DNA of 64,000 nucleotides from Pseudomonadota bacterium (GTDB taxonomy: Bacteria > Pseudomonadota > Gammaproteobacteria > Pseudomonadales > Pseudohongiellaceae): assembly GCA_027623555.1 (NCBI GenBank), contig JAQBSZ010000004.1, positions 62,001-126,000 on the forward strand, read 5' to 3'. Under the pieces are notes generated by a model, which saw only the letters and a program-made list of their open reading frames with translations, did no database searches and had not been told where the DNA came from. Below, piece after piece: positions 43,583-51,450 of this stretch. The position numbers and the translations under genes were made by a program. Each line of letters starts with the position of its first letter. Position 1 is the stretch's first letter.

Positions 43583-43930
43583 ATGAAAAAAGCATTTTTG
43601 ACAATCCTGTTTCTGTTCTTAAGCAGCACGACCATGGCTGCAGAGAATCTCGACGTTAGTTGGCAGGTTTTTGCCGATTGCGCCGCAGGCTATGTTGGGA
43701 ATTGGAAAAGCAGACAAGCTGACCCTGAACGCGGGCCCGAAATGAGTGCAGTCATACTCGAAATAGCAGCCGACTACGAAGCAGCCGCATTGAAGGCCAT
43801 GGGCGGTGCTGAAGCTGCGGCGAAAACCATTCGTGCGTACATCGAGGCTAATACCGATCGCTTCGTCACTATGGACAAGGCCGGTGAACTTAATCGTTTT
43901 CTGGAGGAATGCCCACAGCCGTATGATTAG
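43583..43930 (+). CDS. Small secreted protein of unknown function (115 aa)
   Basis: Clear signal peptide (MKKAFLTILFLFLSSTTMAA). The mature part is about 95 residues, helical, with two cysteines (FADCAAGY and EECPQPY) that may form a disulfide, and an Ala/Glu-rich middle (AAALKAMGGAEAAAKTIRAY). No known domain. GGAGA ribosome site about 10 bases upstream. Confidence 0.65.
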   Translation: MKKAFLTILFLFLSSTTMAAENLDVSWQVFADCAAGYVGNWKSRQADPERGPEMSAVILEIAADYEAAALKAMGGAEAAAKTIRAYIEANTDRFVTMDKAGELNRFLEECPQPYD

Positions 43931-44015
43931 AGCCGTCTTTTATTCGAGCGCAAAACAAAGTGGGACCCAAGGATTAACATAATCTCTCAGTCTCTTGTTC
44001 CCTCGCCTACTTATA

Positions 44016-44396
44016 TCAGGTAACTGTATAGGTAACTAAGGCAGAGTCATGACTTCCATGCCTTGAAGTGCCATCAAAAACCAGAGTTCCTCGGCCTTCC
44101 AATGCCGGGCTTACAGTAAACACTGCTGCAGCAGTGTGAGATGTGCCAGCACTGGCCGGCGTTACCAGAACTAAACTTCCAGCATTAACGACTGTAATAT
44201 TGCCCTGGCTGCGTTTTGCATCTCTCACCCATCTTGGAAATGGCGTATACATCAAATGTGCTGAAACAGTAGCAGTAGTAGCAGGGTTTAATGTCAGATC
44301 AACCGATGTCGGCGTTACTATGACATCACTCCCTTTTCTGTTTGCCACCAAAACTAAAACCACCAGAACTAAGCCGATTACTACTACAATTTCCAT
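44016..44396 (-). CDS. Single-pass anchored small beta-rich protein (126 aa)
   Basis: N-terminal membrane helix MEIVVVIGLVLVVLVLVA followed by a Val/Thr/Ala-rich beta domain (VTPTSVDLTLNPATTATVSAHL ... GTLVFDGTS). It resembles Ig-like or stalk-type domains but matches no family I can name. Composition and an isolated position make it a low-certainty gene. Confidence 0.45.
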   Translation of the reverse strand: MEIVVVIGLVLVVLVLVANRKGSDVIVTPTSVDLTLNPATTATVSAHLMYTPFPRWVRDAKRSQGNITVVNAGSLVLVTPASAGTSHTAAAVFTVSPALEGRGTLVFDGTSRHGSHDSALVTYTVT

Positions 44397-44544
44397 GGCT
44401 AATTCACCTCGATAAGAATGTATTGGGTATCCATTGTCTCATCGGCATTGTCTGGCTCGCAGCTTGTGAAATCAAGAGAAAGGGAAGCAAAACTTGTTCC
44501 CAGGAGTCACCCAAGAAGTAACAAAAATCTAAGGGGTTAGATCA

Positions 44545-44570
44545 AAAGGGTCAGAGAAATTATATTCTTT
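44545..44570 (+). repeat. REP-type motif AAAAGGGTCAGAGAAATTAT
   Basis: Diverged single copy of the GGGTCAGAG(T/A)AA motif, which forms a hairpin pair at 45920-45987. Lies between the terminator at 44593 and the anchored-protein gene. Confidence 0.45.
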
Positions 44571-44592
44571 AATAAAGCCTTAGCAAGGCAAC

Positions 44593-44626
44593 AAAAAGGG
44601 GCTCCGCCGAGCCCCTTTTTGTTTTT
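44593..44626 (-). terminator. Rho-independent terminator after PQQ sugar dehydrogenase 1
   Basis: GGGGCTC (44598-44604) pairs with GAGCCCC (44609-44615) over a 4-base loop, with A and T runs on both sides, so it can work in either direction. It lies just past the stop codon at 44644. Confidence 0.9.
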
Positions 44627-44643
44627 AACTGTCAATCAATAAA

Positions 44644-45822
44644 TCAGTCAATTGGCTCCAGCCGTACGATAGCCGTAGTCTCGAAATTGCCTCTTCCGCC
44701 ACCGTTGCCATCTGAAACAGCGATGTAAATATACCCATCCGGGCCCTGCCGCACATCACGAAGCCGACCCATGCCATAGGCCAGGGTTTCTTCCACGATC
44801 ACGCTACGGTAATCGTCGCTCATATGCAGGCGGGCGAGTTGCTCCCCGACCAGGGCACCGGAAATGATGCTGCCATACCACATCGGGAACTTATCGCCGG
44901 TATAGACCATCAGGCCGGAAGTGGCAATTGACGGTACCCAGAAATGGGTGGGTTGGGTCATGCCTTCATGGCCGATGCCGGCGTGAATGGGGCTGCCGGT
45001 CGAACCATAGTTAACGCCGCGGCCAATTACTGGCCAGCCATAATTTTTCCCTGGCTCGATACGGTTAATCTCGTCGCCACCCTGGGGTCCGTGTTCGGAC
45101 TCCCATAGATCACCGGTTTCCGGATGTATTGCCAGACCTTGTGGGCTGCGATGCCCATAGCTCCAGATTTCCGGAAGCACGTCACTTCGACCGACGAAGG
45201 GATTATCACCGGGAACGCTGCCATCATCATTCAGGCGAATAACAACTCCCTGGTGATTAGTCAGATCCTGAGCCGGATGAATTGTCAGATCTCCAACCGA
45301 AGGTGCCTGGCGATCCCCGGCTGTCAGGAACAGGTAGCCGTCGGCATCGAAGACCATCTTGCCACCGTAGTGTCCGAAACCGAGTGCCTGGGCAGTGAAA
45401 ATTTCCACTACATTGGTTAGTTGGTCATTTTCGAAACGGCCACGGACTATCGCCGTGGATGAACTGTTCCCGACAGGCTTGGCAAAGCTCAGGTAAACCC
45501 AGCGGTTCTCGCTGAAATTCGGATGCGGCAATACTTCAAATAGCCCACCCTGTCCCTGGTACAAAACCTCGGGTACACCCGGGACTGCTTCCGGAAGAAG
45601 TCGCCCGTCTCGAACGATTCTCAAGCGGCCAGGCTTTTCCGTAACCAGCATGTCACCATTCGGTAACCAGGCCATGGACCAGGGTTGCATCAACCCCTCG
45701 GTAACCGTTACCACTCGATAATCATGGTGAGCGGCGTAATAAATATCGGACTGCGCACTGGCCGTAACGGCGGCAGTCACCAGGACACTGGCAGCAACAA
45801 GTTTTAACAAATTACGAAACAT
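44644..45822 (-). CDS. PQQ-dependent soluble aldose sugar dehydrogenase, tandem copy 1 (392 aa)
   Basis: Relative of E. coli YliI (Asd), a six-bladed propeller enzyme oxidising aldoses with PQQ in the periplasm. ATG 45822 with AGAGGA ribosome site and signal peptide (MFRNLLKLVAASVLVTAAVTASAQ) is chosen over the longer frame from 45879. Hallmarks: GLMQPWSMAWLPNGDMLVTEKPGRLR, GQGGLFEVLPHP, YGGKMVFDADGYLFLTAGDR, IWSYGHRSPQGLAIHPETGDLWESEHGPQGGDEIN (catalytic His and Ca site region), NYGWPVIGRG, and RLRDVRQGPDGYIYIAVSD. A near-identical architecture is seen in the second copy 610 bp upstream. Confidence 0.92.
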   Translation of the reverse strand: MFRNLLKLVAASVLVTAAVTASAQSDIYYAAHHDYRVVTVTEGLMQPWSMAWLPNGDMLVTEKPGRLRIVRDGRLLPEAVPGVPEVLYQGQGGLFEVLPHPNFSENRWVYLSFAKPVGNSSSTAIVRGRFENDQLTNVVEIFTAQALGFGHYGGKMVFDADGYLFLTAGDRQAPSVGDLTIHPAQDLTNHQGVVIRLNDDGSVPGDNPFVGRSDVLPEIWSYGHRSPQGLAIHPETGDLWESEHGPQGGDEINRIEPGKNYGWPVIGRGVNYGSTGSPIHAGIGHEGMTQPTHFWVPSIATSGLMVYTGDKFPMWYGSIISGALVGEQLARLHMSDDYRSVIVEETLAYGMGRLRDVRQGPDGYIYIAVSDGNGGGRGNFETTAIVRLEPID

Positions 45823-45916
45823 GGTTTTTTTCCTCTCTAGTTCTAATGCAGGTTCACACAATGGGCGAAAAACTTCCAAATCTTAAGGTCGCTCATTCTA
45901 CAGACCTTTGGATCAA

Positions 45917-45990
45917 AGGGGTCAGAGTAATTTATTCTAGAATCTAGTCGCAGTTGCCCAGGCAGAGCAAATCAAATTACTCTGACCTTG
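45917..45990. repeat. REP-like hairpin element with 14-bp inverted arms
   Basis: GGTCAGAGTAATTT (45920-45933) and its exact reverse complement (45974-45987) bracket a 40-base centre. The arms correspond to the REP motifs seen singly at 44548 and, more loosely, 41854. A transcript would fold into a long stem. Confidence 0.75.
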
Positions 45991-46336
45991 AGATATCCCC
46001 AAAAATTTTTACCACTGCTAGATTTGTTTTGTCTTGAATTCAACTCATAGGAAGCACACGGTAACGGGGCGTTCCAGCGAGCAATCTCGGCCAAGGGCCC
46101 GTGAGTAAGGAATATCCCTGTTGCTGTGGGCGATGAGGCGACTTGTCCAGGCCAGCCGCCAGGGGCTGCGGTATTATTTGCTCACGGACCTGCGGTCCTG
46201 ATTGTTCGCAAACAACACCCCACCCCCGGGCTCGAGTAGTTGAAATTCAGCGGTTCCAACACCTTCCAAGCCTGCAGAAATCGCTCAGAACAAGCTAACC
46301 CAATAAGTTAATTCGACATTTTATGGGGATATCTCA
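45989..46336. mobile_element. Candidate MITE-like element, about 348 bp, non-coding
   Basis: The ends carry inverted repeats: TGAGATATCCCCA (45989-46001) is exactly mirrored at 46324-46336, with partial matching further in (AAAAT on the left, ATTTTA on the right). ACTCTGAC occurs just outside both ends (45979-45986 and 46338-46345), as a target-site duplication would, although the offsets are two bases and one base. No ORF inside. The left copy also belongs to the REP arm, so the duplication could be partly coincidental. The GC-rich interior has short hairpins. Confidence 0.5.
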
Positions 46337-46381
46337 GACTCTGACTCGTTTGATCCGATAGATAAAATTCAACAACGAAAC

Positions 46382-46408
46382 AAAAAAAGGGACTCAAGAG
46401 TCCCTTTT
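46382..46408 (-). terminator. Rho-independent terminator after PQQ sugar dehydrogenase 2
   Basis: GGGACTC and GAGTCCC (46389-46404) with flanking A/T tracts; on the minus strand it ends in seven T, 25 bp past the stop codon. Confidence 0.88.
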
Positions 46409-46432
46409 AATGTTGAACCTCGACTCTTCACT

Positions 46433-47602
46433 TCAGTCAGCCGGCTCCAACCGAACAACTGCAGTCTCAGCACCCTGGCGATCTGAAATGGCCAGGTAAA
46501 TATAACCATCTGGTCCCTGTCGCACATCGCGAATGCGACCCATGCCATAAGCCAGGGTTTCTTCTACAATCACGCTACGGTAATCCTCGTCCAGGTCCAG
46601 ACGCGCGAGTTGCTCTCCGGCCAGTGCCCCTGAAAATATGTCGCCATACCACATGGGGAACTTGTCACCCGTATAGACCATCAAGCCCGACGCGGCAATT
46701 GACGGTACCCAGAAATGCGTGGGTTGCGTCATGCCTTCCTCACTGATACCCACATGGATTGGTCTGCCGAATGCCCCATAATTCGCGCCACGGCCAACTA
46801 CAGGCCAGCCATAATTATTGCCCGGTTCGATCCGGTTAATCTCATCACCACCCTGGGGGCCGTGCTCAGACTCCCAAAGATCGCCCGTTTCTGGATGAAT
46901 CGCCAGACCTTGCGGGCTACGGTGTCCATAACTCCAGATTTCCGGAAGTACACCGCTGCGGCCGACGAACGGATTGTCGCTGGGTACCCGGCCATCATCA
47001 TGCAGGCGGATAGTGACTCCCTGGTGATTGCTCAGATCTTGCGCCGGATGGGCGGCCAGGGCGGCCGCATCTCCAACAGGAGGCGCCATGCGGTCACCAA
47101 GGGTAAGGAACATATAACCGTCATTATCGAACACAATCTTGCCACCGTAGTGTCCGAAACCGGTGGCCTGAGCAGAGAAGATCTCCACTACATTGGTAAG
47201 CCGGTCGTTTTCAAGCTGCCCCCTGACTACGGAAGTGTTTGAGCTGCCCCCAATTGGCTTGGAAAAGCTCAAGTATACCCAGCGGTTAGCGCTGAAATTC
47301 GGATGTGGCACCACATCAAACAGCCCACCTTGACCCTCATAAAATACCTCTGGAACGCCCGGAACTGCTTCTGGCAGAAGCTGTCCATTGCGCACGATTC
47401 TCAAGCGCCCAGGCTTTTCCGTAATCAGCATATCGCCACCCGGCAGCCAGGCCATAGACCAGGGATGTACCAGGCCATCAACAACCGTCACTACCCGATA
47501 ATCATGGTTGGCTGATGATCGGACATCGGACTGTGCACTGGCAGTAAATGCGGTGGTCACCAGCAAGCTGATAGCGGCGAGCTTTAACAAATAGCGAATC
47601 AT
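46433..47602 (-). CDS. PQQ-dependent soluble aldose sugar dehydrogenase, tandem copy 2 (389 aa)
   Basis: Close paralogue of the gene at 44644-45822; long stretches match (for example IWSYGHRSPQGLAIHPETGDLWESEHGPQGGDEI and FWVPSIA.SGLMVYTGDKFPMWYG). Signal peptide about 1-23 (ending TASAQ). All YliI/Asd active-site blocks are present. It lacks the Gly-rich GNGGGRGNFE tail of copy 1 and has an extra AALAAHP after GDRMAPPVGD. Independent terminators follow each copy, so they are separate transcription units that arose by tandem duplication. Confidence 0.92.
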   Translation of the reverse strand: MIRYLLKLAAISLLVTTAFTASAQSDVRSSANHDYRVVTVVDGLVHPWSMAWLPGGDMLITEKPGRLRIVRNGQLLPEAVPGVPEVFYEGQGGLFDVVPHPNFSANRWVYLSFSKPIGGSSNTSVVRGQLENDRLTNVVEIFSAQATGFGHYGGKIVFDNDGYMFLTLGDRMAPPVGDAAALAAHPAQDLSNHQGVTIRLHDDGRVPSDNPFVGRSGVLPEIWSYGHRSPQGLAIHPETGDLWESEHGPQGGDEINRIEPGNNYGWPVVGRGANYGAFGRPIHVGISEEGMTQPTHFWVPSIAASGLMVYTGDKFPMWYGDIFSGALAGEQLARLDLDEDYRSVIVEETLAYGMGRIRDVRQGPDGYIYLAISDRQGAETAVVRLEPAD

Positions 47603-48073
47603 AGTTTTTCCTCTCTCATTTCCAATCAGGGACAGATTTATCGAGTCTATCTAAGTACACAGCGAATAAATAGCCGCTTGCGGCAGAATTAGATGCAGTT
47701 GATTTCATCCCTGATGGGTGCTTCTAGTGCACGGTCCGGATTAAACCATTGGGCACAGTAAATAATTCCTGAATCAGTTCTGGCGAAAGCTTTTTTCGAT
47801 GAATCACTGTTAGTGACTTTTCCAGTTACAAAGAATTACAAATCTGCCCGTTCATCCTACGTTAAGCAGTTGATATTACAATGGGTTTTCTGGATAAGTT
47901 AAAGCCTCGGACTTGCTTGTGGGAAAGAGATTGCTTATCCTCTCCTTCCCGATCCCAGGCAACTTTTACACCTTCTAGATGTCCACCTGGTGTGGCCTCG
48001 GAGGCCGGATGGTGCGTTCGACTCGACTACCGAGTGCGCACGAATTAGGGACGTCATATCTGGAGAGTCGAAG
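47603..48073. other. Divergent intergenic region between quinoprotein genes
   Basis: About 470 bp with promoters expected in both directions. It contains GGGACAGATTTA (47629-47640), a REP-family motif. No other repeat, hairpin or conserved promoter was recognised. The long frame reading upstream of 48074 is not supported by a ribosome site. Confidence 0.5.
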
Positions 48074-50014
48074 ATGGTATTAAGCAAGCGATTGATTTCG
48101 TCATTCATCGTGAGTATCGGCACCCTTGGCTGTGCCTCAATGGCGTGGAGCCAGTCCGGCACCAGTGTATACGAGGGCGATTGGCCGGATTATCACGGCG
48201 ATATGTTTGCTCAGCGCTATTCACCACTCGACCAGATTAATGCAGAGAATGTTGGCTCACTCGAGCTAGCCTGGCGTTTTTCCAGTGCTAACTTTGGGCC
48301 CACTACTGATTTCAATAACCCGTCGACACCAATTGAGGTGGACGGCGTGTTATACGCGAATATAGCCAGCACTCGCAACGTGGTGGCACTGGATGCTACC
48401 AACGGCCAGATTTTGTGGCTGTGGCGGCCACAGGAAGGCGAAAGATTTGATGAGGCGCCGCGCAAGGGTGCTGGCCGTGGAGTAGCCTTCTGGCGTGATG
48501 GTGACACGGCACGGGTTATAGACGTCACCCCCGGCTACCACCTGGTTTCACTGGACGCCAAGACCGGCATACCAGATCCGAATTTCGGCAACAATGGCAT
48601 CGTGGATTTATTCGTAGGTCTCAGAAATGCCGATGATCCCAGATTTCCCTACCCGGATATCGGAATTTCTGCAGCGCCCTTCGTCATGAATGACGTCATT
48701 GTCGTAGGAGCCGCACACAGGGTAGGTATGCGGCCGCGCTCCAAGGCTAATGTCAAGGGCGACATCCGCGGTTTTGATGTGCGCACCGGTGAACTTCTGT
48801 GGACCTTTCACACAATTCCTGAACGGGGTGAAGTGGGCTTTGAATCCTGGCTCGATAGTGGAATTGAATTCACCGGTAATTCTGGAGTCTGGGCGCCCCT
48901 GTCAGGCGATCCGCAACTGGGCCATGTCTATCTGCCGGTAGAATCGGCAACCGGTGATCGCTATGGAGGTGATCGGCCCGGTGACAACCTGTTTTCAGAC
49001 TCCATCGTCGCACTGGATATTCGCACCGGCGAGCGCCAGTGGCACTACCAGTTAACCCACCACGACATCTGGGACTGGGATATTCCTGCCGCGTCGGTTC
49101 TGACTGATTTGCCCAACGGCCGCAAGATTCTTATGTCAGTGACCAAGCAGTCCTGGGTCTATACCTTCGACAGAGAAACCGGCGAGCCGATCTGGCCTAT
49201 CGAAGAGCAGCCCGTTCCTGCCGGCGATGTACCAGGTGAGTGGTACGCACCCACACAACCAATTCCTACCCGCCCTGCGCCTTTTGATCGACAGGGTTTC
49301 ACCGAAGCTGATTTGATCGACTGGACGCCGGAAATTCGCGCGTTAGCATTGGAGGCCATCGAAGGCTTTCGTCTCGCCCCAAGCGTGTATTCCCCCCCAT
49401 CACTGGCGGATGCTGCAGATGGTACACGAGGTACTCTGAGTTTGCCCTCAGCCACCGGCGGTGCCAACTGGGAGGGCGCTGCCATCGACCCGGAGACCGG
49501 GATTCTCTACGTCCCTTCGCGGACCGCCCTGGCAGTTATGACATTGGATACTGATGAAAATTCAGACCTCGCTTACAGTGCGTCCTTCGGCGTGCGCGTA
49601 CCGCGAGTGCAGGGCCTGGAGATTGTTAAGCCGCCCTATGGCCGGATAACGGCGATCGATATGAACTCTGGCGAGCACCTCTGGATGATCGCCAACGCCG
49701 ACACACCGGACAATATTGCCAATAATCGCCTTCTTGAAGGTGTCGATCTTCCCCGTACTGGCGTACCAACCCGGGCAGGAATTGTACTGACCAAGACCCT
49801 GCTATTCGTTGCTGAGGGTACCGGTGGCCCCGGAGCCAGTCCCGTTTTTCGAGCCGTCGATAAACAAACCGGTGAAATCATCGCCGAGATTGATTTGCCA
49901 AATAATCAATCCGGGTTACCGTTCACCTACGAGCACGACGGTAAACAATACGTGGCCATGTTCGTCGCTGGCGGTGGCCAACCCGCTGAGCTGGTGGCCT
50001 ATGCCCTGCCGTAA
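48074..50014 (+). CDS. PQQ-dependent dehydrogenase, glucose-dehydrogenase-like (646 aa)
   Basis: ATG 48074 is chosen (GGAGAG upstream) because it opens a signal peptide (MVLSKRLISSFIVSIGTLG...AWSQ). The propeller is marked by DWPDYHGDMFAQRYSPLDQI, VVALDATNGQILWLWR, LVSLDAKTGIPDPNFG, IRGFDVRTGELLWTFH, IVALDIRTGERQWHYQLTHH, DIWDWDIPAASVL, WVYTFDRETGEPIWPIEEQ, and VDKQTGEIIAEIDLP. It is related to the enzyme at 3585-5609 but clearly diverged. Two YceI-family genes follow closely on the same strand (24 and 27 bp), so the three form an operon. An electron-transfer link through a lipid-quinone-binding YceI protein is an attractive inference. Confidence 0.88.
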   Translation: MVLSKRLISSFIVSIGTLGCASMAWSQSGTSVYEGDWPDYHGDMFAQRYSPLDQINAENVGSLELAWRFSSANFGPTTDFNNPSTPIEVDGVLYANIASTRNVVALDATNGQILWLWRPQEGERFDEAPRKGAGRGVAFWRDGDTARVIDVTPGYHLVSLDAKTGIPDPNFGNNGIVDLFVGLRNADDPRFPYPDIGISAAPFVMNDVIVVGAAHRVGMRPRSKANVKGDIRGFDVRTGELLWTFHTIPERGEVGFESWLDSGIEFTGNSGVWAPLSGDPQLGHVYLPVESATGDRYGGDRPGDNLFSDSIVALDIRTGERQWHYQLTHHDIWDWDIPAASVLTDLPNGRKILMSVTKQSWVYTFDRETGEPIWPIEEQPVPAGDVPGEWYAPTQPIPTRPAPFDRQGFTEADLIDWTPEIRALALEAIEGFRLAPSVYSPPSLADAADGTRGTLSLPSATGGANWEGAAIDPETGILYVPSRTALAVMTLDTDENSDLAYSASFGVRVPRVQGLEIVKPPYGRITAIDMNSGEHLWMIANADTPDNIANNRLLEGVDLPRTGVPTRAGIVLTKTLLFVAEGTGGPGASPVFRAVDKQTGEIIAEIDLPNNQSGLPFTYEHDGKQYVAMFVAGGGQPAELVAYALP

Positions 50015-50038
50015 TTTTTATAAGGAGTAATTTCAATC

Positions 50039-50614
50039 ATGCGAACTTTTTTGAATCGAGCTCTATCAGGGATAGCGCTGTTAATCATCGGTCTGCCGGC
50101 GAATGCCGCTATGTGGGTACTTGATCCGGGACTGTCCCAGGTCATTTTCCAGTATTCCTACGGAACCGATCCCTACGAGGGTCGATTTTCGAATGTTGCC
50201 GCTAAATTTGATATTGACCCGATGCGCCCGGGTAGCTGTAGTTTCGACGTAACCATCCATATCGAAAATATCGATGTGGATTCTCCCGAAGTCCTGGATT
50301 ACTTACTCGATTATGAGTTGTTCGACGTGGACACGTGGCCAACTGCCAGCTTTAAGGCGGAGAAATGTCGCTTAACAGGCGTTACTTCGTTTGACTCTGA
50401 CGGCACCCTGACCATCCGCGATCAGACCAAGCCCATGACTTTTCCGTTTGAGCTGGATATCGAAACCTGTGACGGACAGGTCTGTTTTCATCTGTCCAGT
50501 GAAGTGACCATTAACCGCCTGGATTTCGGCGTTGGCCAGGGCTATTGGGCGAACACGGCAGAGGTTCCAAACGAAGTGGTTGTAAAAGTAGACGTCTACG
50601 CGCTCCAGCAGTAG
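50039..50614 (+). CDS. YceI-family periplasmic lipocalin-like protein (191 aa)
   Basis: Signal peptide about 1-23 (GLPANAA). The YceI beta-barrel is indicated by WVLDPGLSQVIFQYSYGTDPYEGRFSNVAAKFDIDPMRPGSCSFDVTIHIENIDV and DYELFDVDTWPTASFKAEKCRLTG, TLTIRDQTKPMTFPFEL. Family members bind isoprenoid lipids or quinones in a tunnel. It is the middle gene of the quinoprotein-YceI-YceI operon. Confidence 0.9.
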   Translation: MRTFLNRALSGIALLIIGLPANAAMWVLDPGLSQVIFQYSYGTDPYEGRFSNVAAKFDIDPMRPGSCSFDVTIHIENIDVDSPEVLDYLLDYELFDVDTWPTASFKAEKCRLTGVTSFDSDGTLTIRDQTKPMTFPFELDIETCDGQVCFHLSSEVTINRLDFGVGQGYWANTAEVPNEVVVKVDVYALQQ

Positions 50615-50641
50615 TGAAAGGGTTGTCCCAAGGTAAATTCA

Positions 50642-51280
50642 ATGTATCCAAATTTATTCTCTAAATACCATCGGTTCACACTAATGCTGGTCTGTTCAGC
50701 CTTACTGGTTTCTTGTGACCGCATACTGACACCTGATTTCGAAACTGAAATAACCGAGGTCAAGGCCGGGCAGTACACGCTGGATCCAGATCATGCGACG
50801 GTGTTGTGGAAGCTGAATCATTTGGGCTTTTCTACGTTTATTGGCCGATTTAATGATATCGCTGCTTCCCTGGATTTCGATCCGGAAAATATTGAAAACT
50901 CCAGCCTCGAAGTTGTTATCAATACGGCTGGACTGGATATCAATAATCCTGAATTCGAAGAGGAACTGCGCGGAGACAATTGGTTCGATGTGGAGAACTT
51001 CCCACAGGCAGTCTATCGAACAACTTCGTTCGTAGAATCAACCGGCGAAAATTCATTTGTGTTTGCAGGGGACCTGACCTTACTGGGTACCACGGCTCCG
51101 GTGAATATCAATGTCAATTTTCACGGCGGTGGCCGCAATTTTCTGACGCGAAGCAATACCCTGGGTTTCTCGGCTAATGCTACTTTTCTGCGCTCAGAAT
51201 TCGGTATGGCACGCTTCACCAGTTTCGGTGTAGGTGATGAGATCGAATTAGAAATCCATGTTGAGTTTATGGAAAACTAA
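50642..51280 (+). CDS. YceI-family lipoprotein (212 aa)
   Basis: Lipoprotein signal with lipobox LLVSC, so membrane-tethered. YceI blocks: YTLDPDHATVLWKLNHLGFSTFIGRFNDIAASLDFDPENIENSSLEVVI, RGDNWFDVENFPQAVYRTTSF, FAGDLTLLGTTAPVNINVNF. It differs from the soluble YceI neighbour in anchoring and may be its membrane-side exchange partner (inference). A terminator follows at 51317. Confidence 0.9.
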   Translation: MYPNLFSKYHRFTLMLVCSALLVSCDRILTPDFETEITEVKAGQYTLDPDHATVLWKLNHLGFSTFIGRFNDIAASLDFDPENIENSSLEVVINTAGLDINNPEFEEELRGDNWFDVENFPQAVYRTTSFVESTGENSFVFAGDLTLLGTTAPVNINVNFHGGGRNFLTRSNTLGFSANATFLRSEFGMARFTSFGVGDEIELEIHVEFMEN

Positions 51281-51316
51281 ATAATATTTCCTGACACACA
51301 AATCAGGCGTTCGAAC

Positions 51317-51350
51317 AAAAACCCTCAGCCCGGCGGGCGAGGGTTTTTTT
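51317..51350 (+). terminator. Rho-independent terminator after the YceI operon
   Basis: AACCCTC with inner GCCC pairs with GGGC and GAGGGTT around a small GGC loop, then eight T. It ends directly before the ATG at 51352, which is a reason to place the P450 start further downstream. Confidence 0.9.
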
Positions 51351-51450
51351 TATGCCTATCGATAATCCTTCTGTGGTGCGGCGGGTCGATCAGAGCTATA
51401 AAGGAAGGTTGCTGCTGTTGAATGACAGGACCGAATCGACGAGAGAGGCC

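Noticed and set aside
46050-46300. Structured RNA gene (6S, RNase P or tmRNA)
   Set aside because: None of the diagnostic core sequences of these RNAs could be found; terminal inverted repeats favour a MITE-like element.
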